Positions 22,510-31,494 of a DNA stretch of 64,000 nucleotides are shown one piece after another; position 1 is the first letter of the stretch, and each line of letters opens with the position of its first letter. The notes beneath the pieces are model-generated. The model ran no database searches. It was given only the letters and a program-made list of their open reading frames with translations, and had not been told where the DNA came from. This DNA comes from JANMES01 sp038229715 (lineage in GTDB: Bacteria; Planctomycetota; Phycisphaerae; Tepidisphaerales; Tepidisphaeraceae). The position numbers and the translations under genes are program-made. The DNA is taken from the NCBI GenBank assembly GCA_038229715.1, contig JBBROD010000015.1:1-64000 (forward strand), written 5' to 3'.

Positions 22510-24207
22510 ATGGCGATTACGATTTTCCTCTTCTTTGTCGGCATCGTGCTGGCGATGAGTTTTTACCTTGCCCGGAAAGCCAAAAGTGCCAGCGGGTATT
22601 TTGCCGCCCACGGTGAAATCGGCTGGTTCGTCAACGGGATCGCCTTCGCCGGCGACTATCTGTCGGCTGCTAGTTTTCTCGGAATCTGCGGCCTGGTCGC
22701 GTTTTACGGATTCGACGGGTTTCTCTATTCGATAGGGTTCCTCGCGGGTTGGGTCGTTGCGCTGTTCGTGATCGCCGAGCCGATCAAGCGGTTGGGTAAG
22801 TACACTTTCGCCGACGCGCTCAATTCGCAATTCAATAGCCGCGGAATCACGTTGGCGGCCGCGTTCAGTACCATGATCGTCTCGATCTTTTACCTCATCC
22901 CACAGATGGTGGGAGCGGGCACGCTGCTTAAAGCGCTCCTCAAACTTCCCGAGAAAATGTGGCACGGCGTGGACCTGCATCACGCACTCGGTGTTGTCGT
23001 CGTCGGCTCAATCGTGATGTTGATCGTCGTGACGGCAGGCATGGTGTCTACGACGTGGGTACAATTCATCAAGGGTTCGATGCTGGTCGGCTTCTGCACG
23101 ATGCTTACCATCGCCATTCTTGCCCGTGGTATCCATAAAGACGTGCAACCGAGTGCGCTCGACGCTTCTACGGGAAGCCTGAACTACATCGGCACAACAC
23201 CACCGTCCCCCAGACAGGTGGCTGGGATTGCCGGTGACGGTGACTCGACGGGCTCGCTCGGGCCGATGCAGTTTATTTCCGCGGTTGGTAAATCCGACAT
23301 CATCGAATGGAAAAAAGACCCGAAAGTGGCGAACACCTGGCATGGGAAAGTTGTGAAGGGAAGTTCCCTCCTCGCGCCTGGCGAATATTACACCGGTATC
23401 CGATCCGATGACCTGATGAAGAAGTTGGATTTTATCTCTCTCATGCTCGCATTGTTCTGCGGTACGGCTTCGCTACCGCACATTCTAATTCGGTACTACA
23501 CCGTCAAAGACGCCGCCGCCGCACGCAAAAGCACGGTGGTTGGGATCGGAGCGATTGGTTTTTTCTATGTTTTGACGCTGTTCATCGGTCTGGGCGCGAT
23601 GGTCAGCGGCAAGCTCGATCCCGATACCAACCTGGCCGCCACCAACCTGGCTCAGACGTTCGGCGACATTCCCTTTGCAATCATCACCGCCATCGCGTTT
23701 ACCACGATCCTGGGGACGGTAAGCGGTCTGATCTTGGCCGCCGCCGGCGCGATGGCGCACGACCTGATCGAAACCGTGATGGGGTACAATATGACCGATC
23801 ACGTCAAAGTGCGGACGGCCAAGATCGCGTCGCTCGGCGTGGGCGTGATCGCAATTGCACTGGGGATTCTCTTCCGAACGTTCAACGTCAGCTTTCTGGT
23901 CGCCTGGGCATTCGCGGTAGCCGCCAGCGCAAACTTGCCGGCGATCGTGATGCTTCTGTTCTGGCGGCACACCACGCGAGCGGGAATGATCGCATCGATC
24001 CTGACCGGAACGATTACTTCCGTCGGATGGCTGCTTCTGACGAAGGACGCATTCGAAAAAGTTTACGGCCTCGACCCCGCCAAAGCCTTAGCGCCGTTCA
24101 GCAATCCAGGTTTGGTCACGATTCCGATCGCATTTGTCGTACTCATCGTCGTATCGCTTCTGACCGAAAACCGCCGCGAACAAGCAGTCGTGATCCATCG
24201 CGCGTAG
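22510..24207 (+). CDS. actP: Acetate permease, sodium:solute symporter family
   Basis: 565 residues with about 13 membrane helices. The start FFVGIVLAMSFYLARKAKSA, GYFAAHGEIGWFVNGIAFAG and the central LMLALFCGTASLPHILIRYY are typical of ActP-type SSS transporters. A hydrophilic insertion (about 215-295) lies between helices, as in planctomycete homologues. Follows yjcH by 48 bases. Confidence 0.92.
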   Translation: MAITIFLFFVGIVLAMSFYLARKAKSASGYFAAHGEIGWFVNGIAFAGDYLSAASFLGICGLVAFYGFDGFLYSIGFLAGWVVALFVIAEPIKRLGKYTFADALNSQFNSRGITLAAAFSTMIVSIFYLIPQMVGAGTLLKALLKLPEKMWHGVDLHHALGVVVVGSIVMLIVVTAGMVSTTWVQFIKGSMLVGFCTMLTIAILARGIHKDVQPSALDASTGSLNYIGTTPPSPRQVAGIAGDGDSTGSLGPMQFISAVGKSDIIEWKKDPKVANTWHGKVVKGSSLLAPGEYYTGIRSDDLMKKLDFISLMLALFCGTASLPHILIRYYTVKDAAAARKSTVVGIGAIGFFYVLTLFIGLGAMVSGKLDPDTNLAATNLAQTFGDIPFAIITAIAFTTILGTVSGLILAAAGAMAHDLIETVMGYNMTDHVKVRTAKIASLGVGVIAIALGILFRTFNVSFLVAWAFAVAASANLPAIVMLLFWRHTTRAGMIASILTGTITSVGWLLLTKDAFEKVYGLDPAKALAPFSNPGLVTIPIAFVVLIVVSLLTENRREQAVVIHRA

Positions 24208-24267
24208 AAAAGCGTTCGGCAGGGTGGTTCTTATACGGACTCGATTTATTCTGGCGCATCCAGCACC

Positions 24268-24348
24268 GTCATTCCGAGGTATTCCGAGGAATCTCGGTAT
24301 GCGAAAACCGCTCGCTATCCGAGATTCCTCGGAGTAATGCGGAATGAC
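24268..24348. repeat. Inverted repeat GTCATTCCGAGGTATTCCGA
   Basis: Left GTCATTCCGAGGTATTCCGAG..., right ...CGAGATTCCTCGGAG...GGAATGAC. A second copy is at 51105-51184. Confidence 0.7.
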
Positions 24349-24388
24349 GATCGGCGAAAGATCGCCCGGGAATTAATTCAAATCCGTA

Positions 24389-26356
24389 TTACTCCCACAC
24401 CGCAACGCCGGCGGCTTCTATTTTGGCCGAGCCGACAACAAACTTCGCGCCCTTGGGTGCGGGGGCGGCCACAGGTTTGTCGTTGTAGTTCAGGCAGATC
24501 GTGTACGCGCCGCGCTGATAAACATGGACCCGGTCCTGCAACACCTTCGTGGCGAGTTTGAACTGCTTGGCCAGCTTCTCCATCAATGCGTTGTGATAGG
24601 AATAATCCGCGTTCACGCCGCTATAGGTGACCGTGCCTTGCCCCAGCTTACGCTGAGTCGCTGCGACGGCTCCCGCGTAAAACATATCGGTGTACTTAGC
24701 GAGCACCTTGGTATCTTCAGCCGCGTACAGCAAATCGCCCCAGATGTTCCACGAATGTTTTCCACCGTCGATGATCTCAACCTGGCCGTTCGCGCCGTCG
24801 GGCAAACTGTCGTACGCTTCGATGCTCGCGCCGATCAGAGGCACGATCGGAGCGCTGGTCGGGCCTTCCCAGAAATGCCCGTCGCGGTTCATTAACCCGG
24901 TGCGGCAGGTCAGCACCAGATTTCCGCCGGCTGAAGCGTAATCTTCAAATCGCTTGGCTAACTTTTCGTCCATCAACTGGATCGCCGGTGCGACCAGCAT
25001 CTTCAAATCCGTCGGCCATTCGCGGTGCGGGTTGACGATGCGCACATTCAGCCCCAGCCGGGCGATGGCGCTGTACCATTTCAGCATGAAATCGGCGAAC
25101 GTCCACCGCCGAACTTGCGGCTGAATAACCATCGCCCAGTACTGATCGAAATCGAGCATCAGCCCAACCGTATTGTCACTATCGATGCTGCGGGTTGCGG
25201 GCGTTGCCTTGGCGGGGTCAAGCCGTTGCACTTCGGTTGAGACTTGTGAGAACTCGCGCCCGCCGGGCGAAGCCGTCACGCCGTCGGGCAAAATCAGCCC
25301 GTGGTGAAACTGCTCGCGCCCGAAGCGCGGCTGACGGAAGCGGTAGGTGGTGACGAACTCCGCGCCGTGCGCGAATGCCGTCCAGATCCACAGTCGAATC
25401 GCGCCCGGATAAACCAGCAGCGGCACGCCGCTCCAGTTGATCGTGCCCGGCTGCAGTTCCATCAGCGCCCAGCGTCCGTTGAAGCTGGCCATGTGATCGT
25501 GATTCAAGCCCATCATTGAATGGCCGGCGATGCGGAAGTTTTCGTCCTTCGGGTTCGTTTCATAACCCCCCGCCGGATAGGCGTCCCAAGAAAACAACGA
25601 CAGCGAATCGGCCATGTCGGCCGGGTCACAATCCAAATGCAATGTGATGAAGTTGGTGGTGATCCATCGCTTGCCGATCCTGGGCTTGAGCACGTCCGCC
25701 TGCAGTTTGACGTACTGCGCAAAACTCCACGACCAGAACCGCGAAGAATCCTGGCACTGATGCGGATTGCCGTATTTAGGGTCTCGACTTTCACTAAAGA
25801 GAATCTGCTTCCAGTCGGTATAAAACGTATTCCAGAATATCGTTCCCCACGCTTCGTTGAGTCGATCGAGTGTGTGGTATTTTGACTTCAGCCAATCACG
25901 GAATGCCTGATGAGTCGTTGGGCTTTGATCGAAATCAGCGCCCAGTTCATTGTCGATCTGCCATCCAATGACCGACGGATGATCGGCAAAACGGTCGACC
26001 ATCGCCTGCACGACCTTGCGTGAGTAATCCTGCAGCGCGGGCAGCAGGTGATTGCCATGCCGTCGCCCGCCGAAACGGTGGCCGGTGATGAGGATTTCGG
26101 GATGCTTGTCGACCATCCACACCGGCAGAACGGCCGTCGGCGTGCAGAGGATTACATCGAGCTTCCGTTTGGCCGCCATCTCCAAACAGTCGGCCAGCCA
26201 ATCCAACTGGTATTTCCCCTCGCTCGGCTCGATCGTGCCCCACGCGAACTCGGCCAGATGGACGATCTTCATGCCCATCGCGGCCATGCGGTCAAAATCG
26301 CGCTCCCACTGTTCGCGCGGCCACTGATCGGGATAGTAGTAAGTTCCAACTTTCAT
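24389..26356 (-). CDS. GH42 beta-galactosidase
   Basis: 655 residues from ATG 26356 (MKVGTYYYPDQWPREQWERD). Family GH42: the acid/base is E137 in WQIDNELGADFD and the nucleophile is E300 in LMELQPGTINWSG. Central TIM barrel, then a trimerisation domain (about 385-590) and a small beta domain. No signal peptide, so it is cytoplasmic and acts on imported beta-galactosides. No transporter is next to it. Confidence 0.92.
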   Translation of the reverse strand: MKVGTYYYPDQWPREQWERDFDRMAAMGMKIVHLAEFAWGTIEPSEGKYQLDWLADCLEMAAKRKLDVILCTPTAVLPVWMVDKHPEILITGHRFGGRRHGNHLLPALQDYSRKVVQAMVDRFADHPSVIGWQIDNELGADFDQSPTTHQAFRDWLKSKYHTLDRLNEAWGTIFWNTFYTDWKQILFSESRDPKYGNPHQCQDSSRFWSWSFAQYVKLQADVLKPRIGKRWITTNFITLHLDCDPADMADSLSLFSWDAYPAGGYETNPKDENFRIAGHSMMGLNHDHMASFNGRWALMELQPGTINWSGVPLLVYPGAIRLWIWTAFAHGAEFVTTYRFRQPRFGREQFHHGLILPDGVTASPGGREFSQVSTEVQRLDPAKATPATRSIDSDNTVGLMLDFDQYWAMVIQPQVRRWTFADFMLKWYSAIARLGLNVRIVNPHREWPTDLKMLVAPAIQLMDEKLAKRFEDYASAGGNLVLTCRTGLMNRDGHFWEGPTSAPIVPLIGASIEAYDSLPDGANGQVEIIDGGKHSWNIWGDLLYAAEDTKVLAKYTDMFYAGAVAATQRKLGQGTVTYSGVNADYSYHNALMEKLAKQFKLATKVLQDRVHVYQRGAYTICLNYNDKPVAAPAPKGAKFVVGSAKIEAAGVAVWE

Positions 26357-26413
26357 GCGGGTAGTTTGGCGAGAATCCAACCGAAGGCAAGGCAGCCACT
26401 CAGTGGCGGCTGA

Positions 26414-27178
26414 TTAATTGGGGCGAGGGGTGCTCTCATCCGCTTGATGGGTCTGCGGCGACTGTAGGACTTGGAATCCTCGCATGACGGCTTTGCGTTT
26501 CTGCCGAATCTGACGAACCCGCTCGGTGATCACCCAGCACAGCAGCGCCCACACCAGCCCCGCCGCCCAACCGGCCAGCACGTCGGTCGGCCAGTGGATG
26601 CGCAAATAAATCCGACTCACGCCGACGAGAAACGTCACCGTTACCGCCATCATCAGCACGTACAGCTTGGCGAGTTTGCCGGGCACGAGTTGCGCGATGA
26701 TCGTGCCGAGCGTGAGATACACCATCGCCGCCATCATCGAGTGGCCGCTGGGGTAGCTGGGATAGTAGCCGACTTCCGGCATACCCGCAGGATGGCCCGG
26801 CGGAACGCGGTCGATCGTGCCCTTGAGAAAGATCGTCACCACCGCCCCGCTGGCAACAGTGCAGAACAGCCACCCCGCGATGAACGGCCGGCGCGCCAGC
26901 ACGAGATACCCGCCGATCATCCCCGTCACCAGCAGCCAACACCCCGGCCCACCGAGCGCGGTGATGTCCTCTGCCATGTCCTCGATCACCGGCGGCTGCG
27001 GATGGTGCCGCAAATATCCGATCACCCGGCGATCGAAATGATCCACCTTCCCGGCGCTGACGAAGTCCGTCATCGCGATAAAGCCCCATGAGACGGCCAC
27101 GATCGCCAGCATTGCGCCCAGCACGAGCGGCCCGTGTCCGGCCATGTACTTCAGGAAGTTGCGAAACGTCGTTTCCAA
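26414..27178 (-). CDS. PAP2-family membrane phosphatase
   Basis: 254 residues with six membrane helices. The phosphatase motifs are KGTIDRVPP (KxxxxxxRP-like, with RVP in place of RP), YPSGHSMMAAM (PSGH) and SRIYLRIHWPTDVLAGW (SRxxxxxHxxxD). Such enzymes hydrolyse lipid phosphates such as undecaprenyl diphosphate or phosphatidic acid; the substrate is not evident. A 16-residue basic, polar tail follows the last helix. Confidence 0.88.
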   Translation of the reverse strand: METTFRNFLKYMAGHGPLVLGAMLAIVAVSWGFIAMTDFVSAGKVDHFDRRVIGYLRHHPQPPVIEDMAEDITALGGPGCWLLVTGMIGGYLVLARRPFIAGWLFCTVASGAVVTIFLKGTIDRVPPGHPAGMPEVGYYPSYPSGHSMMAAMVYLTLGTIIAQLVPGKLAKLYVLMMAVTVTFLVGVSRIYLRIHWPTDVLAGWAAGLVWALLCWVITERVRQIRQKRKAVMRGFQVLQSPQTHQADESTPRPN

Positions 27179-27256
27179 TCGGCCAGAAGAATATCAGAAA
27201 CACCGCTCGGCGACGATCAGCATTGGGATGTCGAGAAGTATGGGGTTCGTTCATTT

Positions 27257-27419
27257 TAGCCACGGATGGGGCGCAGATGAACACAGATAAGAGAAGTAGC
27301 CGCAGATAACGCAGATGAACGCAGATCAATTCTCAGTTTGATCCGCGTTCATCTGCGTTATCTGCGGCTCAAATTTTTGACCTTCTTATCTGTGTTCATC
27401 TGTGCCCCATCTGTGGCTA
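27257..27419. repeat. Nested inverted repeats (CACAGATG outer, CGCAGATG inner)
   Basis: The outer arms TAGCCACGGATGGGGCGCAG... / ...CCCCATCTGTGGCTA enclose an inner pair 27298-27370 (CCGCAGATAACGCAGATGAA... / ...GTTATCTGCGG). The two pairs are of closely related families, one nested in the other. Confidence 0.7.
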
Positions 27420-27425
27420 ACTTTT

Positions 27426-28463
27426 TCACATCTCCCGATCCACCGCCAGCGCAACGCGCCGCGTCGCCGTCATCATGTCCGCGAACGCTGCCGGCGTGAG
27501 CGACTGAGCGCCGTCCGTCAGCGCGTGTTCCGGGTCCATGTGCGTTTCAACGATCAGACCATCGCACCCCGCGGCGACGGCCGCCTTGCACATCGGCGCA
27601 ACCAGATGGCTCTTGCCCGTGCCGTGGCTCGGATCGACCACCACCGGCAAATGTGACAGCCGCTGTAGTTCCGGCACGATCGCCAACGGCAGCGTGTTGC
27701 GGACGTAATCTTCAAACGTGCGAATGCCCCGTTCGCACAAAATCACCTGCGTATTCCCGCGGGCCATGATGTACTCCGCCGCGAGCAGGAATTCCTCCAG
27801 CGTCGCGCTCAGCCCACGCTTAAGCAGCACTGGCTTGCGGGCTTCGCCGACTTTGTTCAGCAGGTTAAAGTTCTGCATGTTCCGCGCGCCGATCTGCAGC
27901 ACGTCGGCGTATTCGCACACCATCTGCACCTGTTCGATGCTCATCACTTCGGTGACGATCGCCAACCCCGTCGCGTCGCGCGCCGCCGCTAGGTGTTTGA
28001 GGCCTTCCTCGCCCATGCCTTGGAACGCGTACGGGCTGGTGCGAGGCTTAAACGCCCCGCCGCGCAGGCCGATCGCGCCGCAGGCCTTCATCGCGTGGGC
28101 GATCTCGATGATCCCCTGCTTGCTCTCAACGCTACACGGCCCGGCGATCACGCCGACCTTCTTCCCGCCGATCGTAGCGGCGGGCTTGCCGTCCGCACCC
28201 GCCTTGCCGATCTGCACCACCGTGCGGTCTTTCTTCACCTCGCTCGACGCCATTTTGTAAGGCCGAAGGATCGGCACGACGCTGTCCACGCCGTCCGACG
28301 TCTCGAGCGCCGACTTGTCCTTGAACCGATCATTCCCGATCACTGCAATGACGGTCCGTTCCTCGCCGACAATGACGTGTTCTTTGAGTCCCATTTCGCG
28401 CACCAGTTTGATGACATGGTCGATCTGCTTCTGCGTCGACCCCTGCTTCATGACTACGATCAC
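27426..28463 (-). CDS. aroF: 3-deoxy-7-phosphoheptulonate (DAHP) synthase, AroG/AroF type I-beta
   Basis: 345 residues. It joins PEP and erythrose-4-phosphate at the start of aromatic amino-acid synthesis. Residues 1-70 (MIVVMKQGSTQKQIDHVIKL...) form the ferredoxin-like regulatory domain typical of type I-beta enzymes. The catalytic barrel shows IAGPCSVESKQ, FKPRTSPYAFQG, LQIGARNMQNF and PVVVDPSHGTGK. The leader upstream carries a repeat (28517-28570) and a terminator/antiterminator pair (28577-28642), so it may be attenuated. Confidence 0.93.
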   Translation of the reverse strand: MIVVMKQGSTQKQIDHVIKLVREMGLKEHVIVGEERTVIAVIGNDRFKDKSALETSDGVDSVVPILRPYKMASSEVKKDRTVVQIGKAGADGKPAATIGGKKVGVIAGPCSVESKQGIIEIAHAMKACGAIGLRGGAFKPRTSPYAFQGMGEEGLKHLAAARDATGLAIVTEVMSIEQVQMVCEYADVLQIGARNMQNFNLLNKVGEARKPVLLKRGLSATLEEFLLAAEYIMARGNTQVILCERGIRTFEDYVRNTLPLAIVPELQRLSHLPVVVDPSHGTGKSHLVAPMCKAAVAAGCDGLIVETHMDPEHALTDGAQSLTPAAFADMMTATRRVALAVDREM

Positions 28464-28516
28464 AACACACCTCCAAAGTTAGATAGAACTCGCCAGTACA
28501 TCGCTCGCTCCTTGAC

Positions 28517-28570
28517 GCATGGGCCACCAGCCCATGTCCAGCCACTTGGCATGGGCTGGTAGCCCATGCG
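28517..28570. repeat. Inverted repeat GCATGGGCCACCAGCCCATG type
   Basis: Arms GCATGGGCCACCAGCCCATG / CATGGGCTGGTAGCCCATGC. Same family as 6711-6775. It lies in the presumed leader of aroF. Confidence 0.7.
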
Positions 28571-28576
28571 ACAAAC

Positions 28577-28642
28577 AAAAAAGCCCCAGGACGCGTGTCC
28601 TGAGGCTTTGGGAATTCCAGATAAATCGGCTGGCTCAGGACA
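28577..28642 (-). promoter_or_regulatory. Candidate transcription attenuator in the aroF leader
   Basis: On the minus strand 28606-28597 (GCCTCAGGAC) pairs with 28592-28583 (GTCCTGGGGC) over a 4-base loop, followed by TTTTTT: a good intrinsic terminator. The upstream segment 28642-28634 (TGTCCTGAG) is perfectly complementary over 9 bases to CTCAGGACA in the 5' arm, so it could form an antiterminator. Another small hairpin CGGATA-CTTT-TATCCG lies upstream (about 28656-28671). There is no upstream minus-strand gene that this terminator would serve. Confidence 0.45.
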
Positions 28643-29275
28643 AGGTTGTTCCGGACGGATAAAAGTATCCGCTAAACCAGAATGAAAACTTGCAAGTCGC
28701 GTGGGCCATCGGGTTTAACTCTACAATCGATCGGACGGATGTCAAACGGTTCTCTCGACAAAGCTCGGCCGCAATAGATCTCACGATTTTTTACGATTGG
28801 CCCGCATTTGGCGTTCCGCCAGCGAAGCGGCTTTCTCCAACCCCCGGCCCCGCCGACAGTTGCAAAAAACCCGCCGGCCGCAACCCAAGGTACGCAAAGG
28901 TACGCAAAGGTACGCAGAGGGCGACACCACGGATCAACCAGGTGGCCGCCAACGCCTCGAAGGGGGCCGACCATGCTCTAGATTTTCAAAGAGCCGCCCG
29001 CCGTATGCCCGACCAGCAGAAAAAACCGTCCCCGCTCTGATACGCCCCCTGCCTCACCGGCAGAGCGTCGTGCGCGCAACAGCGGCGCAACATGTGCGGA
29101 ATTGGAGCGAATTGGGCGCGATGAGACTTCGAGATATTCAATTTTCTCTGCACCACGATGGGACCGGTTCCGAATGGCATTTCTTGTCCCGATCTCTTGC
29201 AATAGAAGGAACTATTGAGGCGAAAGCAACAGGGTGATACACTATGTTCGCCAGTACAAGCGAGGGAGCGTTCCT
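28643..29275. other. Long intergenic stretch without a supported gene
   Basis: Several short open frames occur, but none has a recognisable product, a ribosome binding site or sensible composition. It holds three tandem copies of AAGGTACGCA at 28887-28916. It may contain the leader and promoter of aroF on the minus strand and of the lipoprotein gene on the plus strand. Confidence 0.5.
28887..28916. repeat. Three direct copies of AAGGTACGCA
   Basis: Three exact tandem decamers. No matching inverted arm is found nearby, so this looks like a single arm of the kind of repeat seen elsewhere in the window. Confidence 0.75.
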
Positions 29276-29623
29276 TTGTTATTTCACCTTTGCGCAAGAG
29301 AATTCTGGTTATCCGCTAGGAGCAAACTGCGCATAACAGGCTCGATCGTTGTGGTCGCTGCTTTGATCGTCAGCGGTTGCGCAGCATTCCTGCAATCGAA
29401 GTTCGACGAGGCACGCCGGTCGCTCCAAGAAATGCGAGCGTTCGCGTTAGCGCAATTGCCTGATCTGACCGCTGAAGAGCGAGAGATCATCCAGACGCGC
29501 GACCCCAAGATGGGACAGGCCAATTTCGTTGTCTACTTATGGTGGCAGAATTCCGAGGGGAAAACGTTTGCGACTGTCGAGGCAACGCCGCCGCCTTGCG
29601 AGCCTAGCCTTGCACGTCGGTAA
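29276..29623 (+). CDS. Small putative lipoprotein, function unknown
   Basis: 115 residues from TTG 29276, which has GGGAG eight bases upstream; an ATG at 29234 is the alternative. The region LRITGSIVVVAALIVSGCAAF is a signal sequence with a lipobox-like VSGC. The mature part (KFDEARRSLQEMRAFALAQL, LTAEEREIIQTRDPKMG, VVYLWWQNSEGKTFATVEA) is charged and unfamiliar. Standing alone, it is supported only by the lipobox and composition. Confidence 0.5.
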   Translation: MLFHLCAREFWLSARSKLRITGSIVVVAALIVSGCAAFLQSKFDEARRSLQEMRAFALAQLPDLTAEEREIIQTRDPKMGQANFVVYLWWQNSEGKTFATVEATPPPCEPSLARR

Positions 29624-29650
29624 GGCAGCAGACGATTCGCCGTTGGAGTG

Positions 29651-29711
29651 ATGTAGGGTCCGCCTTGGCGGACCAAATAATGTAATGGCCCGCCGAGGCG
29701 GACCCTAGTGG
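29651..29711. repeat. Inverted repeat TAGGGTCCGCCTTGGCGGAC
   Basis: TAGGGTCCGCCTTGGCGGAC... and ...CCCGCCGAGGCGGACCCTA are inverted. Same family as 14119-14175. Confidence 0.7.
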
Positions 29712-29794
29712 CTATCCCGCCTTGCAGATCCCACTGCCCCCGCCGATTATTGACCTAAATCCTGCATTCCATTACCCTTCCCTCTCGTTACCCG

Positions 29795-30925
29795 ATGAAC
29801 GCACCGGCCTCTCAAACCAGTTCGGCTAAGCCTTACCTCTTGGCCCGCCAGCAGACCGTCCGCCACGCCATGGCGGCGCGGGGGGTTGATACGTTATTGC
29901 TGACCCACCCGGCCGACCTCGCTTATCTCTCCGACTTCAGCGGCCATGACTCGATCGGCGTGTTTACGGCCGATGATTTTATCCTGGTCACCGATTTCCG
30001 GTACGCCGAGCAGGCGCAGATCGAAAGCCCGTGGCTGAAGACCGTGATGCGCGACGGCAAGATGGCCGACGCGCTGGTCAACGCTTTGACCTCGCTTAAA
30101 TCCAGCAAAGTAGGTTTTGAAAGCAACTTTACAATGTTCGGGCAGGTTGAATCGCTCCGCAAGACGCTGGAGGAGAAGCATCTCGCCATCGATGTGACCG
30201 GCGTGGCCGATCTGATGGTGAACGTCCGCAAGATCAAAGACGACGTGGAGATCGGCATCATTCGCGAGGCGATCCGCGTGGCGGAAGAAGCGCTGTTGAC
30301 CGTCAAGCCCGAACTGAAGCCCGGGCGGACGGAGAATTACATCGCCGGGCTGCTGCAGTTTGAGATGCGCAAACGCGGCGCGAGCAATTCGAGCTTCGAC
30401 CCGATCATCGCCACCGGCCCCGCCAGTTCGCTGCCGCACTATCGGCCCGCAGATATCGACATCAAACGCGATACCTTCCTGCTCATCGATTACGGCGCGC
30501 TCTACCAAGGCTATTGCAGCGACATCACCCGCACGTTTTCGATCGGCACACTGCCGGCGAAACTGACGGAGATTTACAAGATTTGCCTGGAAGCCCAGTT
30601 GGCCGCGATCGCCACGCTGAAGCCCGGCGTGGCCACCCAAACCGTTGACGCGGCGGCCCGGAATATCATCGACGGCGCGGGCTACAAAGAATTCTTCGGC
30701 CACGGTTTAGGCCACGGCATCGGGCGCGACATTCACGAGCAGCCGACGCGTCGCCGCGTCGGCGGGGAAGAAGAGCTCAAGCCGGGTATGATCGTGACTG
30801 TCGAGCCGGGCATTTACCTGCCCGGGATCGGCGGAGTGCGGATCGAAGACGACGTGCTGATCACGCCGAGCGGGTGTGAAGTGCTGACAAGCCTCGATAA
30901 ATCGCTCGACGGGTGTCGGCTGTAG
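29795..30925 (+). CDS. M24-family metallopeptidase (Xaa-Pro aminopeptidase/dipeptidase type)
   Basis: 376 residues. Creatinase-like N-terminal domain (about 15-150) and pita-bread catalytic domain. The five metal ligands are visible: two Asp in LIDYGALYQGYCSDITR, His in GHGLGHGIGRDIHE, Glu in TVEPGIY and Glu in VRIEDDVLI. It releases N-terminal residues next to proline or splits Xaa-Pro dipeptides. It precedes accB, an arrangement seen in many bacteria. Confidence 0.92.
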   Translation: MNAPASQTSSAKPYLLARQQTVRHAMAARGVDTLLLTHPADLAYLSDFSGHDSIGVFTADDFILVTDFRYAEQAQIESPWLKTVMRDGKMADALVNALTSLKSSKVGFESNFTMFGQVESLRKTLEEKHLAIDVTGVADLMVNVRKIKDDVEIGIIREAIRVAEEALLTVKPELKPGRTENYIAGLLQFEMRKRGASNSSFDPIIATGPASSLPHYRPADIDIKRDTFLLIDYGALYQGYCSDITRTFSIGTLPAKLTEIYKICLEAQLAAIATLKPGVATQTVDAAARNIIDGAGYKEFFGHGLGHGIGRDIHEQPTRRRVGGEEELKPGMIVTVEPGIYLPGIGGVRIEDDVLITPSGCEVLTSLDKSLDGCRL

Positions 30926-30966
30926 GGATCGGATTTAACAGGTGACGAATTCAACACGAGGTTCGC

Positions 30967-31485
30967 TTGAAACAGAAAGCTAAAGGGAAGAAACCCGCCG
31001 GTACGATCAAAACGTCGGGCAGCCCGATGGACGTGTCGCTGCTGGAGCAGATCGTATCGCTCATGGCGGCTAACGATCTGAATACGGTGGACGTGCGGGA
31101 CGGTGAAAAGCGCGTGATCCTCAAGCGCGGCGCGGTGCAGATGGCGCAGATGACTTACGCGCAGCCGATGGCCGCATCGCCGGCGGCGACGTCTGCTGGA
31201 TCAGCCGCACCCGCGAAGCCGGCAGCGGCGGTGGACGACACCGCCGGCCTGATCGCGATCAAGAGCCCGATGGTCGGCACGTTCTACGCCGCCGCCACGC
31301 CCGACGCCAAACCGTTTGTCTCGGTCGGTACCAGCATAGATGAGGACACGGATGTTTGCATCATCGAGGCGATGAAGGTCTTCAACAACATCAAAGCTGA
31401 GACCCGCGGCACGATCGCGAAGGTGCTTTGCACCAACGGCCAGACGGTAGAGTTCGGGCAGACGTTGTATCTTGTCAAGCCATAG
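30967..31485 (+). CDS. accB: Biotin carboxyl carrier protein of acetyl-CoA carboxylase
   Basis: 172 residues from TTG 30967, with GAGG seven bases upstream. The N-terminal helical part (VSLLEQIVSLMAANDLNTVD) is followed by an Ala/Pro linker (about 55-85) and the biotinyl domain with the target K137 in IIEAMKVFN. Biotin is carried between AccC and the carboxyltransferase. Part of the accB-accC run. Confidence 0.94.
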   Translation: MKQKAKGKKPAGTIKTSGSPMDVSLLEQIVSLMAANDLNTVDVRDGEKRVILKRGAVQMAQMTYAQPMAASPAATSAGSAAPAKPAAAVDDTAGLIAIKSPMVGTFYAAATPDAKPFVSVGTSIDEDTDVCIIEAMKVFNNIKAETRGTIAKVLCTNGQTVEFGQTLYLVKP

Positions 31486-31494
31486 GATTCGAGC

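Noticed and set aside
28577..28606. Terminator of a small RNA gene on the minus strand
   Set aside because: No SRP RNA, tmRNA, RNase P or 6S-like sequence was recognised upstream, so the attenuator reading was preferred, though a small RNA is not excluded.
28797..29237. Plus-strand frame of 146 codons
   Set aside because: Arg/Pro-rich, no start signal, no known family, overlapped by other equally weak frames.
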